Shown here: positions 1 to 5,226 of the stretch, one piece after another | Numbering within the stretch: the first letter of the stretch is position 1 | How the letters are laid out: every line of letters starts with the position of its first letter | Assembly: GCA_018970625.1 (NCBI GenBank) | Contig: JAGWVZ010000186.1 | Span: 1 to 7,126 of the forward strand | Length of the DNA: 7,126 bases | Origin: Myxococcales bacterium | GTDB lineage: Bacteria > Myxococcota > Bradymonadia > REDH01 | Reading direction: 5' to 3' | Notes under the pieces: model-generated | What the model was told of the DNA's origin: nothing | What the model saw: only the letters and a program-made list of their open reading frames with translations | Databases searched by the model: none | Program-made: the position numbers and the translations under genes

Positions 1-1888
1 CCTGCAACTCGGTGAGATAATCCCGCAACTCTGCGTTCTGCGGCGTAATCCTGAGCGCCAGTTCGAACGACTCCACCGCGCGTTCACGGGCGCCCTGCCG
101 CAGCGCAAGTCGGCCCACGCGCTCATGCAGGCTGGCGTCGCCCGGGCACAACGCCAGCATGCGCTCGTATATCAACCGCACTCCATCCAGATCGCCCAGC
201 GCCTGTCGCCATTCCGCCCTGATCTGCAGCACCTCGGCGCTGTGGGGTGCCAGCGCCTCGGCGCGCGAGAGCCAGGCGTCCACCTGACTCTCGTCCTGCG
301 TTGCGATCGCATGGGCCACGAGCGTTCGCAACGCCCCGGTGTGTCCCGGGGCCTGCTGCAACATGCGCAGCGCCAGAACGGGTGCGAGGTCGGAGCGTTC
401 GACGGTTTGCGCGGCATCCATCGCCGCAGACAGCAGCGCCGGACTATCGCCAAATGTTTCGAGCAACCCGAGCATGGCGTCGAGCGTGGCGTAAAACATC
501 TGACCATCGTGAAGCACTCGCGCCGCGGCGTGCCGGACCTGCACGCTCCCGGGATACGCAGCGGCCAGGCGCAGCAGCTCACGGTCAGCATCCTGCATGG
601 CCGAGACGCCCATCTCCGCAGCCCGAAGCTCGACCCATCGCAGACCGATATGGGCTTCTTCGCTGAGTGCGCGCGCTCGCTCGATCAGCTCCATGCGCCG
701 CCAGTGCTCGCGCACAACGAAGCTCAGTCGGTAGAGCGACTCGGCGTCGATGTCGGGTTGCGCCAGAGCACGCTCCGACCACGCGAGCCATGGTTCAGAA
801 GGATCGGCAGCCTGCAGGCTGTGCAGCACCCACGCGGCGCTGGCGAGCTGCGCGGCGTCCGTACTGTCGCCAAGCTCCAGCGCAAGACGGTCAGCCAGCG
901 TCTGCGGCCGAGCCCACGGCTCGCCTGCGGCAGGCTGCCGAGCAGGTGGTGCCTGTTCGGGGATGCTCGCAACTACGTTTGCCGGCATGAAATCTGCGCC
1001 TAAAACGCGGGCGTGAAGGCCATAATTGCCCTCGGTTGTCGCTATTTTTATCATGAGCGCATGGCGCTGGCCGCGACGCAGCCGCAGCGGAATGCGGTCG
1101 CGCGAGTAGCCTCCACCCAGATGATCGGGCTGTTCTGCGAGCGGCTGACCGTCGAGCCAGACGCGGTACGAACCATCGACCGCCAGATCCAGAAATCCGT
1201 CGACGTTCGTCTGTGCCGTCAGCTCCGTGACCAGAATCGTGGCAGACGGTGAAGAGGGCTGCACCAGCTCATGCAGGTCCAGATACCCCTGCCCCGAATT
1301 GCTCTCTACGGCCTGCCAGCCGACCGCGATCGCGCGGCCCGGCCACGTCGCACCCGACGTCATGCCATTCGCCTCGGGGGGCAGAATCGCCGTCAGGCCA
1401 CCGCCACCATCGTTGGGGAAGGGCCCGATGATGGACCACCTGTTGACGAGACCGAGCGCATCTTCCGTGGCGGCGACGGCTTCGACGTCGCCCAGGTTGC
1501 GCAGCGCTCCCGCCTGAAGAAATTGCAGGGCGGTGGCAGCGTCGGGGCCGGCGACTCCTTCAGCCAGCACCGATGTCACGAGGTCGGCCACCGTGGCAGA
1601 GGGCAACCACGGCATGAGCTCGACGGCCAGCATGGCGTCGGCCCAGGCCAACACACCCGTTTCTTGCCGGGTCGCCTGCAACAGCGTCTGCAGCCGCTGT
1701 TGCTCATGAGGCACAGCCAGGGTCTGCGCCCACGCGGCGTCTACCGGCAGGGTCGCTCCACTCACGGCAGACACTGCTGCCGCGCCAATCAAGAGGTGCA
1801 GGGTCACTCGAAGCAACGTCGACTTCCATGCGCCCATAACAGCCATGGAGCGTCGGTCGCGACGGGGCACCGGGGTCAGGGTTGTCAT
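1..1888 (-). CDS. Exported TPR protein with N-terminal 'GPF' beta domain, DUF3857/transglutaminase-family-like; 3' end missing
   Basis: An uninterrupted minus-strand frame runs from near 1888 to the window edge, giving about 629 residues without a stop. The N-terminus is a Sec-type signal peptide: basic n-region, hydrophobic stretch at residues 28-47, and an AWA-QT cleavage site near residue 54. An alpha-helical stretch follows, then W151-S-I-I-G-P-F-P-N-D with a downstream PPE, and a beta-rich segment to about residue 290 containing VDGSYRVWLDG. From about 300 onward it is Ala/Leu/Arg-rich helical sequence, ending in two recognisable TPR units (about 540-629, for example RAVESFELALRITPQNAEL). 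From memory, the GPF motif, jelly-roll-like segment and TPRs in this order precede DUF3857 and transglutaminase domains in deltaproteobacterial exported proteins; that C-terminal part would lie outside the window and is inferred. The start is uncertain: in-frame ATGs lie at 1906, 1888, 1846 and 1837, none with a strong ribosome site. I chose 1888 because a weak GGTGG precedes it; 1846 gives a more ordinary 40-residue signal peptide. Likely periplasmic; substrate unknown. Confidence 0.8.
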   Translation of the reverse strand, partial: MTTLTPVPRRDRRSMAVMGAWKSTLLRVTLHLLIGAAAVSAVSGATLPVDAAWAQTLAVPHEQQRLQTLLQATRQETGVLAWADAMLAVELMPWLPSATVADLVTSVLAEGVAGPDAATALQFLQAGALRNLGDVEAVAATEDALGLVNRWSIIGPFPNDGGGGLTAILPPEANGMTSGATWPGRAIAVGWQAVESNSGQGYLDLHELVQPSSPSATILVTELTAQTNVDGFLDLAVDGSYRVWLDGQPLAEQPDHLGGGYSRDRIPLRLRRGQRHALMIKIATTEGNYGLHARVLGADFMPANVVASIPEQAPPARQPAAGEPWARPQTLADRLALELGDSTDAAQLASAAWVLHSLQAADPSEPWLAWSERALAQPDIDAESLYRLSFVVREHWRRMELIERARALSEEAHIGLRWVELRAAEMGVSAMQDADRELLRLAAAYPGSVQVRHAAARVLHDGQMFYATLDAMLGLLETFGDSPALLSAAMDAAQTVERSDLAPVLALRMLQQAPGHTGALRTLVAHAIATQDESQVDAWLSRAEALAPHSAEVLQIRAEWRQALGDLDGVRLIYERMLALCPGDASLHERVGRLALRQGARERAVESFELALRITPQNAELRDYLTELQ

Positions 1889-1984
1889 GTCCACCGAGTT
1901 TGGCATGCCATCACAGGGAGAGAAGATGCAGTGTGCTAAAAACACCCAAGGTTCCTTACATGACGCTACAGCCCGTGCCTATTC

Positions 1985-2017
1985 CGCCCTGCAAACCCGC
2001 GAAGCATGAGCAGGGCG
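1985..2017 (-). terminator. Inverted repeat downstream of the DUF455/ATP-grasp gene, possible weak terminator
   Basis: CGCCCTGC (1985-1992) and GCAGGGCG (2010-2017) are perfect 8-bp complements separated by 17 nt. The hairpin starts about 25 nt after the stop of the minus-strand gene ending at 2042 and lies upstream of the next minus-strand gene. There is no T-run directly after it on the minus strand (the nearest is TTTTT about 40 nt on), so it is not a canonical intrinsic terminator. It could instead mark attenuation or an mRNA 3' end. The rest of the 1889-2041 spacer shows no convincing promoter: the best -35-like TTGCAG has only a poor -10 match. Co-transcription of the two minus-strand genes therefore stays possible. 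Confidence 0.3.
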
Positions 2018-2041
2018 TCGCTGGTTCGGTAGTCGGGACGT

Positions 2042-4177
2042 TCAGCTCAGACCATCGATCAAGTCGAGCAGCCTGGTCCCTTGTGCAACATCGCGAAGCG
2101 GCTTCAGCGCGGTGGCCGGGTCCGAGCCGACCATCATCAGCGACAGGTACGCCTCGGCCGACTCGGGGTCGGTGGTGAAGACGGCGCCCGACGAGATGCG
2201 CGTCTGTGCACCGGTGCCGACGGTACGTGGCGGAGCCAGCGTACGGAGCGTGTCAACGAACGCGGTACGGTTACCCACGTCGGCGACACGGACAATCCAC
2301 CAGTAGCCGTGGCTGCCGCGAGCGAGTTGCTGCGAGAGGCCGAGCGAAATATTTCCCATTGTATAACGGGAGTTTACCTCAACGAGAGGACGCAATTTGA
2401 TATCGCCGTCAACCCGATGAAGAAACGCATCAACGCCGAAGGGCCCCGCGTAGCCCATGCGATGAAGCGCTGCGCCCGCGGTCTGTGCGGCGTTGCGCAG
2501 GGTTCGTTCCACCCAGCCTGGGTCGCGACCGTGGTCGTGAAACGAGCGGACGAGCTCGGGTGACAATCCAAAGGTGGGCTTGCCAACGACCGCGCCACGA
2601 TACTGACCGCGGATATCGCTCAGGAACCTCGTGACGCCGAGATGTTGAACATCACCCGCTTCGTCGATTCGGGAGAGGACGCTGAGGTCGGCGACGCGGT
2701 CGAGCCATGGCTCGATGACCACGGCGGGCTGATGCCGGAAGGCGTTTTTAAGCCACGCCTGAACAATGGGCAGATCGTCGTCATCGCGCAGGCGGATCAT
2801 GTTGCGTCCGCTGGTTCCGTGGTCCGCCTTGATGACGGTGCGCTCGTGTCGTTCCCAGCGCTGCAGCACGTCCTGCCATGCGGAGTCGGGCGAGTGGTGA
2901 ACGCGACCAACGGAGTCGCGGGTACACAGCCGGTGGTCGTTCCGTTCATCGACCAGCTGCGCGAGGAGTCCGGCAGCGAACGATTTTCGGTTTACAGCTT
3001 TCGCGGTGCGGGCTCGTTGTGGAAGAGGAGCGCCGGGGTGAACGAGCCGCTTTGTGAGTGACGCCATGCGACGTGCCATGTCATCGCTCCAGCCCCACGG
3101 ATTCAGGCTCCACAGGTGCCGGGCATCCACCTGAATGGGGCCATCGGGAGGTTGAACACAGGTAGCCGGAAGCGACACGCCCAGCGTCCGTAGTTGCAAC
3201 AACCAGGGCGTGGACGGTGGTTTCTGTACCACGACGACATCATCGGTCGCGGCCAGAAACACGGGCAGCGCATCGAGGTCGCGCTCGATCGCGGTGGCTG
3301 CGCGCGACTGCGGGTGCTGGTCACCGTGGAGCCAGCGATGGTCGCAGCTGGGATTGAAAAGCCAGACACCGGGGGGCCGCCCTCGCGAGGCACCGACCAC
3401 GCGCACTCGGTCAATATAGTCGTCCGAAAACCCGGCCAGCCGTCTGCCCTCTTCGTCAAAATCCACCCCTCGCGCACGCACGGGGGTGAGTGGGGCAGGC
3501 AGTCGCTGCACCCAGGCGTCGAACATCGCGACCGTGTTCACGTCGTCGCGAAGTCGGTCAAACCAGACCACGCCGTTCTTCACGTGCCCGATCTCCTCGC
3601 GATACACGACGTCCAGAACGTCTGCCGTTTCGGTGTCACCGCACTGGCGAAAGGCCGACGCGTAGTAACGCGCAAAGTCGAGGTTGGCCTGCTCAAAGGT
3701 CAGGCTCATGCCCGTGACGAAGTCGATGGGGGCCTTCATGGGGGCGAGACAGTCCCAGAAGAATGAACTCACCGGGATCTCGCCCAGCTCAACACCGTCT
3801 GCCACCATGCGTTCGTGGTACATGCGCAGGTGCTTTTGTTCCTCTTCGATGGTGCGAACGAGCCCCATTCGAAAACGCGGGTCGGCGTCGGGGAACCTGA
3901 GGAGCGCCAACGCCATGAGCTCGGTAGCGAGGAGCTCATGATTGGCGAAGAAGTGAAGGATGCGCCCTCGCATGCCGGGCTTGTCGAGCTCGTGCAGTCC
4001 GGGAAAAGCGACCCGCTCGCGGTCATGATCCAGACGCAATTCGTGGGGTCGCCCTGGCAAGGCCGGGATCGCGACCGACCCTCCAGGGGCAAGGTCGGTG
4101 ATGGCTTCCGCCATCGTCAGTTTGTCGGCCAGCGTGTTGCCGAACAGGATTCGCTCGGCGAGCTCTCGGATTTCCAT
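2042..4177 (-). CDS. Ferritin-like DUF455 domain fused to ATP-grasp ligase-like domain (711 aa)
   Basis: Residues 1 to about 235 match the DUF455 (PF04305/COG2833) ferritin-like family. Candidate diiron ligands sit on the expected helices: E81 or E86 (NHELLATELMAL), E113-x-x-H116 (EEEQKHLRMY), E162 (TFEQANLDFA) and E195-x-x-H198 (REEIGHV). After a linker, residues about 265-365 (VWLFNPSCDHRWLHG, then DALPVFLAATDDVVVV, then NPWGWS) look like an alpha/beta pre-ATP-grasp region. Residues about 395-630 look like an ATP-grasp core: K450 followed by the glycine-rich loop HGTSGRN, E489 in VVIEPWLDR, D583 in GPFGVDAF, and E600/N602 in PLVEVNSRYTMG as likely Mg-ATP ligands. Residues about 655-711 form a short C-terminal tail. 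No signal peptide or membrane segment is visible, so it is probably cytoplasmic. Family knowledge supports an oxidative diiron-type domain and an ATP-dependent carboxylate-amine (or thiol) ligase; the substrate is unknown. The frame is open back to 4393, but the promoter and ribosome site place the start at 4177. No frameshift is seen. Confidence 0.9.
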   Translation of the reverse strand: MEIRELAERILFGNTLADKLTMAEAITDLAPGGSVAIPALPGRPHELRLDHDRERVAFPGLHELDKPGMRGRILHFFANHELLATELMALALLRFPDADPRFRMGLVRTIEEEQKHLRMYHERMVADGVELGEIPVSSFFWDCLAPMKAPIDFVTGMSLTFEQANLDFARYYASAFRQCGDTETADVLDVVYREEIGHVKNGVVWFDRLRDDVNTVAMFDAWVQRLPAPLTPVRARGVDFDEEGRRLAGFSDDYIDRVRVVGASRGRPPGVWLFNPSCDHRWLHGDQHPQSRAATAIERDLDALPVFLAATDDVVVVQKPPSTPWLLQLRTLGVSLPATCVQPPDGPIQVDARHLWSLNPWGWSDDMARRMASLTKRLVHPGAPLPQRARTAKAVNRKSFAAGLLAQLVDERNDHRLCTRDSVGRVHHSPDSAWQDVLQRWERHERTVIKADHGTSGRNMIRLRDDDDLPIVQAWLKNAFRHQPAVVIEPWLDRVADLSVLSRIDEAGDVQHLGVTRFLSDIRGQYRGAVVGKPTFGLSPELVRSFHDHGRDPGWVERTLRNAAQTAGAALHRMGYAGPFGVDAFLHRVDGDIKLRPLVEVNSRYTMGNISLGLSQQLARGSHGYWWIVRVADVGNRTAFVDTLRTLAPPRTVGTGAQTRISSGAVFTTDPESAEAYLSLMMVGSDPATALKPLRDVAQGTRLLDLIDGLS

Positions 4178-4184
4178 AGTCGCG

Positions 4185-4189
4185 TCACC
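4185..4189 (-). promoter_or_regulatory. Ribosome binding site deciding the start of the DUF455/ATP-grasp gene
   Basis: GGTGA on the minus strand lies 7 nt before the ATG at 4177-4175. It is the only Shine-Dalgarno-like sequence at good spacing among the candidate starts in this frame. The protein that begins here starts with MEIRELAERIL and leads straight into the ferritin-like helices, whereas the 72 residues upstream are low-quality and not family-like. Confidence 0.6.
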
Positions 4190-4210
4190 GTGTGCGCCGC
4201 AGAGAGCGAG

Positions 4211-4239
4211 AGTGTTGGACCGGCGTTGCCCCGTGTCAA
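4211..4239 (-). promoter_or_regulatory. Sigma70-type promoter for the DUF455/ATP-grasp gene
   Basis: Reading the minus strand, a perfect -35 TTGACA (4239-4234) is followed by a 17-bp spacer and AACACT (4216-4211), which matches the -10 consensus at 3 of 6 positions, including A at position 2 and T at position 6. Transcription would begin around 4204, giving a leader of about 27 nt that contains the GGTGA ribosome site. This position falls inside the open extension to 4393 and so argues against any start upstream of 4177. Confidence 0.45.
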
Positions 4240-4309
4240 CGGCATCCTGATGCGTGGACTGTTCGGATGCCGTAGCCACCCGGACAAACGAAAAGAATGC
4301 GGCAGCCCG

Positions 4310-4339
4310 TGTATCGTTGTGGCTTGCGGTGCATCGTTG
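4310..4339. repeat. Two 10-bp direct repeats, 20-bp period, in the divergent intergenic region
   Basis: TGTATCGTTG (4310-4319) and TGCATCGTTG (4330-4339) differ at one base and are exactly 20 bp apart, roughly two helical turns. They lie 40-69 bp before the peroxidase start and on the far side of the promoter of the opposite gene. The arrangement suits a tandem operator bound on one face of the helix, but no regulator gene is present in the window and the repeat is short. I found no convincing -35/-10 pair for the peroxidase gene in 4178-4378. Confidence 0.3.
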
Positions 4340-4378
4340 GTGTGCAGTTTTCCAGACGAACCGGAGCCGAGTAGCACC

Positions 4379-5014
4379 ATGAGCACAAGTCATCTGTTGC
4401 AGTATTCCCGCTTTTTGTCCTTTGCGTTGCTGGCAGGTGGTCTGGCGGCATGCCAGGCGGCGCCTGCGCCTGCATCGGCCACTGAGCCCACCACAGCTGG
4501 TTCATCAACCCCTTCCCCTGTCGAGGAGTCTCCAGTGATCGATCATGAAGTAGTGGCGATCGACGGTGCTACGGTTTCACTTTCGGACTATCGCGGCACG
4601 GTGATGCTGATTGTGAACACGGCGAGCCAGTGCGGTTACACGCCGCAGTTGGCTGGGCTTCAGGAGCTGCACACACGCTATGCCGAGCGGGGATTCACCG
4701 TGCTCGGTTTTCCGTGCAATGACTTTGGCGGTCAGGAGCCGGGAAGCGCAGAAGAGATTCAGACTTTCTGCTCAGGGCAGTACGGTGTGACCTTTCCGCT
4801 GTTCGACAAGGTGGCGATCACCCGCGGCGAACCCTCGCCGTTGTACCGGACGCTGCAGGAGCAGACGCCGGAAGGCATTCGCGGCCCGGTACGCTGGAAC
4901 TTTACGAAGTTTCTGGTGGGTGCGGACGGCCGTGTGATCGCGCGGTTCGAATCGGGGGTAGCACCGGATTCGCCGGAGCTGATCGCAGCGATCGAGGCAG
5001 CGCTTCCCCGCTGA
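4379..5014 (+). CDS. Lipoprotein glutathione peroxidase-family thiol peroxidase
   Basis: This 211-residue protein reduces hydrogen or lipid peroxides by thiol chemistry. Residues 1-25 are a lipoprotein signal peptide: R11 near a hydrophobic stretch, then the lipobox L-A-A-C with lipidated C25. A Ala/Pro/Ser/Thr-rich tether (26-51) follows. The peroxidase core (about 52-211) has normal family length and all signature motifs: NTASQCGYTPQ with peroxidatic C85, FPCNDFGGQEPGS with Q119, and RWNFTKFLV with W173 and N174, completing the Cys-Gln-Trp-Asn set. C131 in IQTFC sits where thioredoxin-dependent members carry the resolving cysteine, so it is likely a thioredoxin-type, non-selenium enzyme despite the family name. 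The core resembles bacterial BtuE-type peroxidases. The frame is open upstream to 3815, but that part is antisense to the neighbouring gene. The ATG at 4379 directly begins the signal peptide; its ribosome site is weak (GGAG 12 nt upstream). It is transcribed divergently from the DUF455/ATP-grasp gene and probably monocistronic. Confidence 0.93.
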   Translation: MSTSHLLQYSRFLSFALLAGGLAACQAAPAPASATEPTTAGSSTPSPVEESPVIDHEVVAIDGATVSLSDYRGTVMLIVNTASQCGYTPQLAGLQELHTRYAERGFTVLGFPCNDFGGQEPGSAEEIQTFCSGQYGVTFPLFDKVAITRGEPSPLYRTLQEQTPEGIRGPVRWNFTKFLVGADGRVIARFESGVAPDSPELIAAIEAALPR

Positions 5015-5037
5015 AGCGTCGATAGCGAGGCGCTCGC
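5001..5037 (+). terminator. Two small hairpins at the 3' end of the peroxidase gene, possible terminator
   Basis: CGCTTC (5001-5006) pairs with GAAGCG (5013-5018) around a 6-nt loop, spanning the TGA stop. GCGAG (5025-5029) then pairs with CTCGC (5033-5037) around a 3-nt loop. Neither is followed by a T-tract, so intrinsic termination is doubtful. They may act as 3'-end stabilisers or simply reflect high GC. Confidence 0.22.
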
Positions 5038-5053
5038 CGGGGTGAAACACAGG

Positions 5054-5067
5054 ACGGTCACAACCGT
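5054..5067. repeat. Inverted repeat ACGGT-N4-ACCGT just upstream of the -35 box
   Basis: ACGGT (5054-5058) and ACCGT (5063-5067) are perfect complements with a CACA centre. The repeat ends 3 bp before the TTGACA of the lipoprotein promoter, which suits an activator or repressor half-site pair. It could also be a small hairpin at the end of the peroxidase transcript, but it lacks a T-tract. Confidence 0.3.
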
Positions 5068-5070
5068 TCA

Positions 5071-5099
5071 TTGACACTACCGGTGCCGGCCGATACGAT
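5071..5099 (+). promoter_or_regulatory. Strong sigma70-type promoter for the surface lipoprotein gene
   Basis: A perfect -35 TTGACA (5071-5076), an ideal 17-bp spacer and a -10 TACGAT (5094-5099) that matches TATAAT at 4 of 6 positions, including the invariant first TA and final T. Transcription should begin about 5105-5107, leaving a leader of roughly 93 nt before the ATG at 5199. It shows that this gene has its own promoter and is not merely read through from the peroxidase. Confidence 0.65.
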
Positions 5100-5104
5100 G
5101 CGCG

Positions 5105-5135
5105 CCTGTTTGCGCGAAAAGCGCAACAATACAGG
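5105..5135 (+). promoter_or_regulatory. Interrupted stem-loop at the predicted mRNA 5' end
   Basis: CCTGT-TTGCGC (5105-5115), loop GAAAA (5116-5120), GCGCAA (5121-5126), a 4-nt bulge CAAT (5127-5130) and ACAGG (5131-5135) form 11 base pairs with no mismatch. The structure starts at the predicted transcription start. A hairpin at the very 5' end is a known way to protect mRNA from 5'-end-dependent decay, as with the ompA leader; that role here is inference. There is no T-tract after it, so it is not an obvious terminator, and it matches no riboswitch class I know. Confidence 0.5.
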
Positions 5136-5145
5136 TACTTTGCAC

Positions 5146-5226
5146 ATGTTTATGGAGAGGTGCCGGCGAGCGCTGGTCCCCATTTGCCCGGTTGGTTCAT
5201 GTTTTGGACACGTTGTTTGCTGCTGA
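5146..5226 (+). other. Possible 26-residue Cys-rich leader ORF overlapping the lipoprotein start
   Basis: An ATG at 5146 opens a short frame ending at TGA 5224-5226, in a different frame from the lipoprotein gene and overlapping its first 28 nt. The predicted peptide has five cysteines (residues 6, 14, 19, 25, 26) and ends in Cys-Cys. An AGG lies 10 nt before the ATG. A strong GGAGAGG (5154-5160) lies inside it but has no start codon at usual spacing: the next in-frame ATG of the main gene is 38 nt on. It may be a leader peptide coupled to the main gene or chance; I have no conservation data. Confidence 0.15.

Noticed and set aside
125..1003. Plus-strand open frame of 292 codons
   Set aside because: It is the antisense shadow of the exported TPR gene. 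Its translation is Arg/Gln/His-rich with no family-like motifs, whereas the minus frame has a signal peptide, GPF motif and TPRs.
1271..1939. Plus-strand open frame of 222 codons
   Set aside because: Antisense to the same minus-strand gene; low-complexity His/Arg/Gly translation typical of a GC-rich shadow.
1921..1950. GTGT...ACAC and AAGG-TT-CCTT small palindromes as operators
   Set aside because: Stems of only 4 bp are expected by chance and have no clear relation to a promoter.
3194..3766. Plus-strand frame of 190 codons opposite the DUF455/ATP-grasp gene
   Set aside because: Shadow of the real minus-strand gene, without a ribosome site or family motifs.
3815..4378. Plus-strand upstream extension of the peroxidase frame
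   Set aside because: It is mostly antisense to the ferritin-like domain, and the signal peptide begins directly at 4379.
4178..4393. 72-codon N-terminal extension of the DUF455/ATP-grasp frame
   Set aside because: It contains the predicted promoter, overlaps the start of the divergent peroxidase gene, lacks a ribosome site, and does not resemble the family N-terminus.
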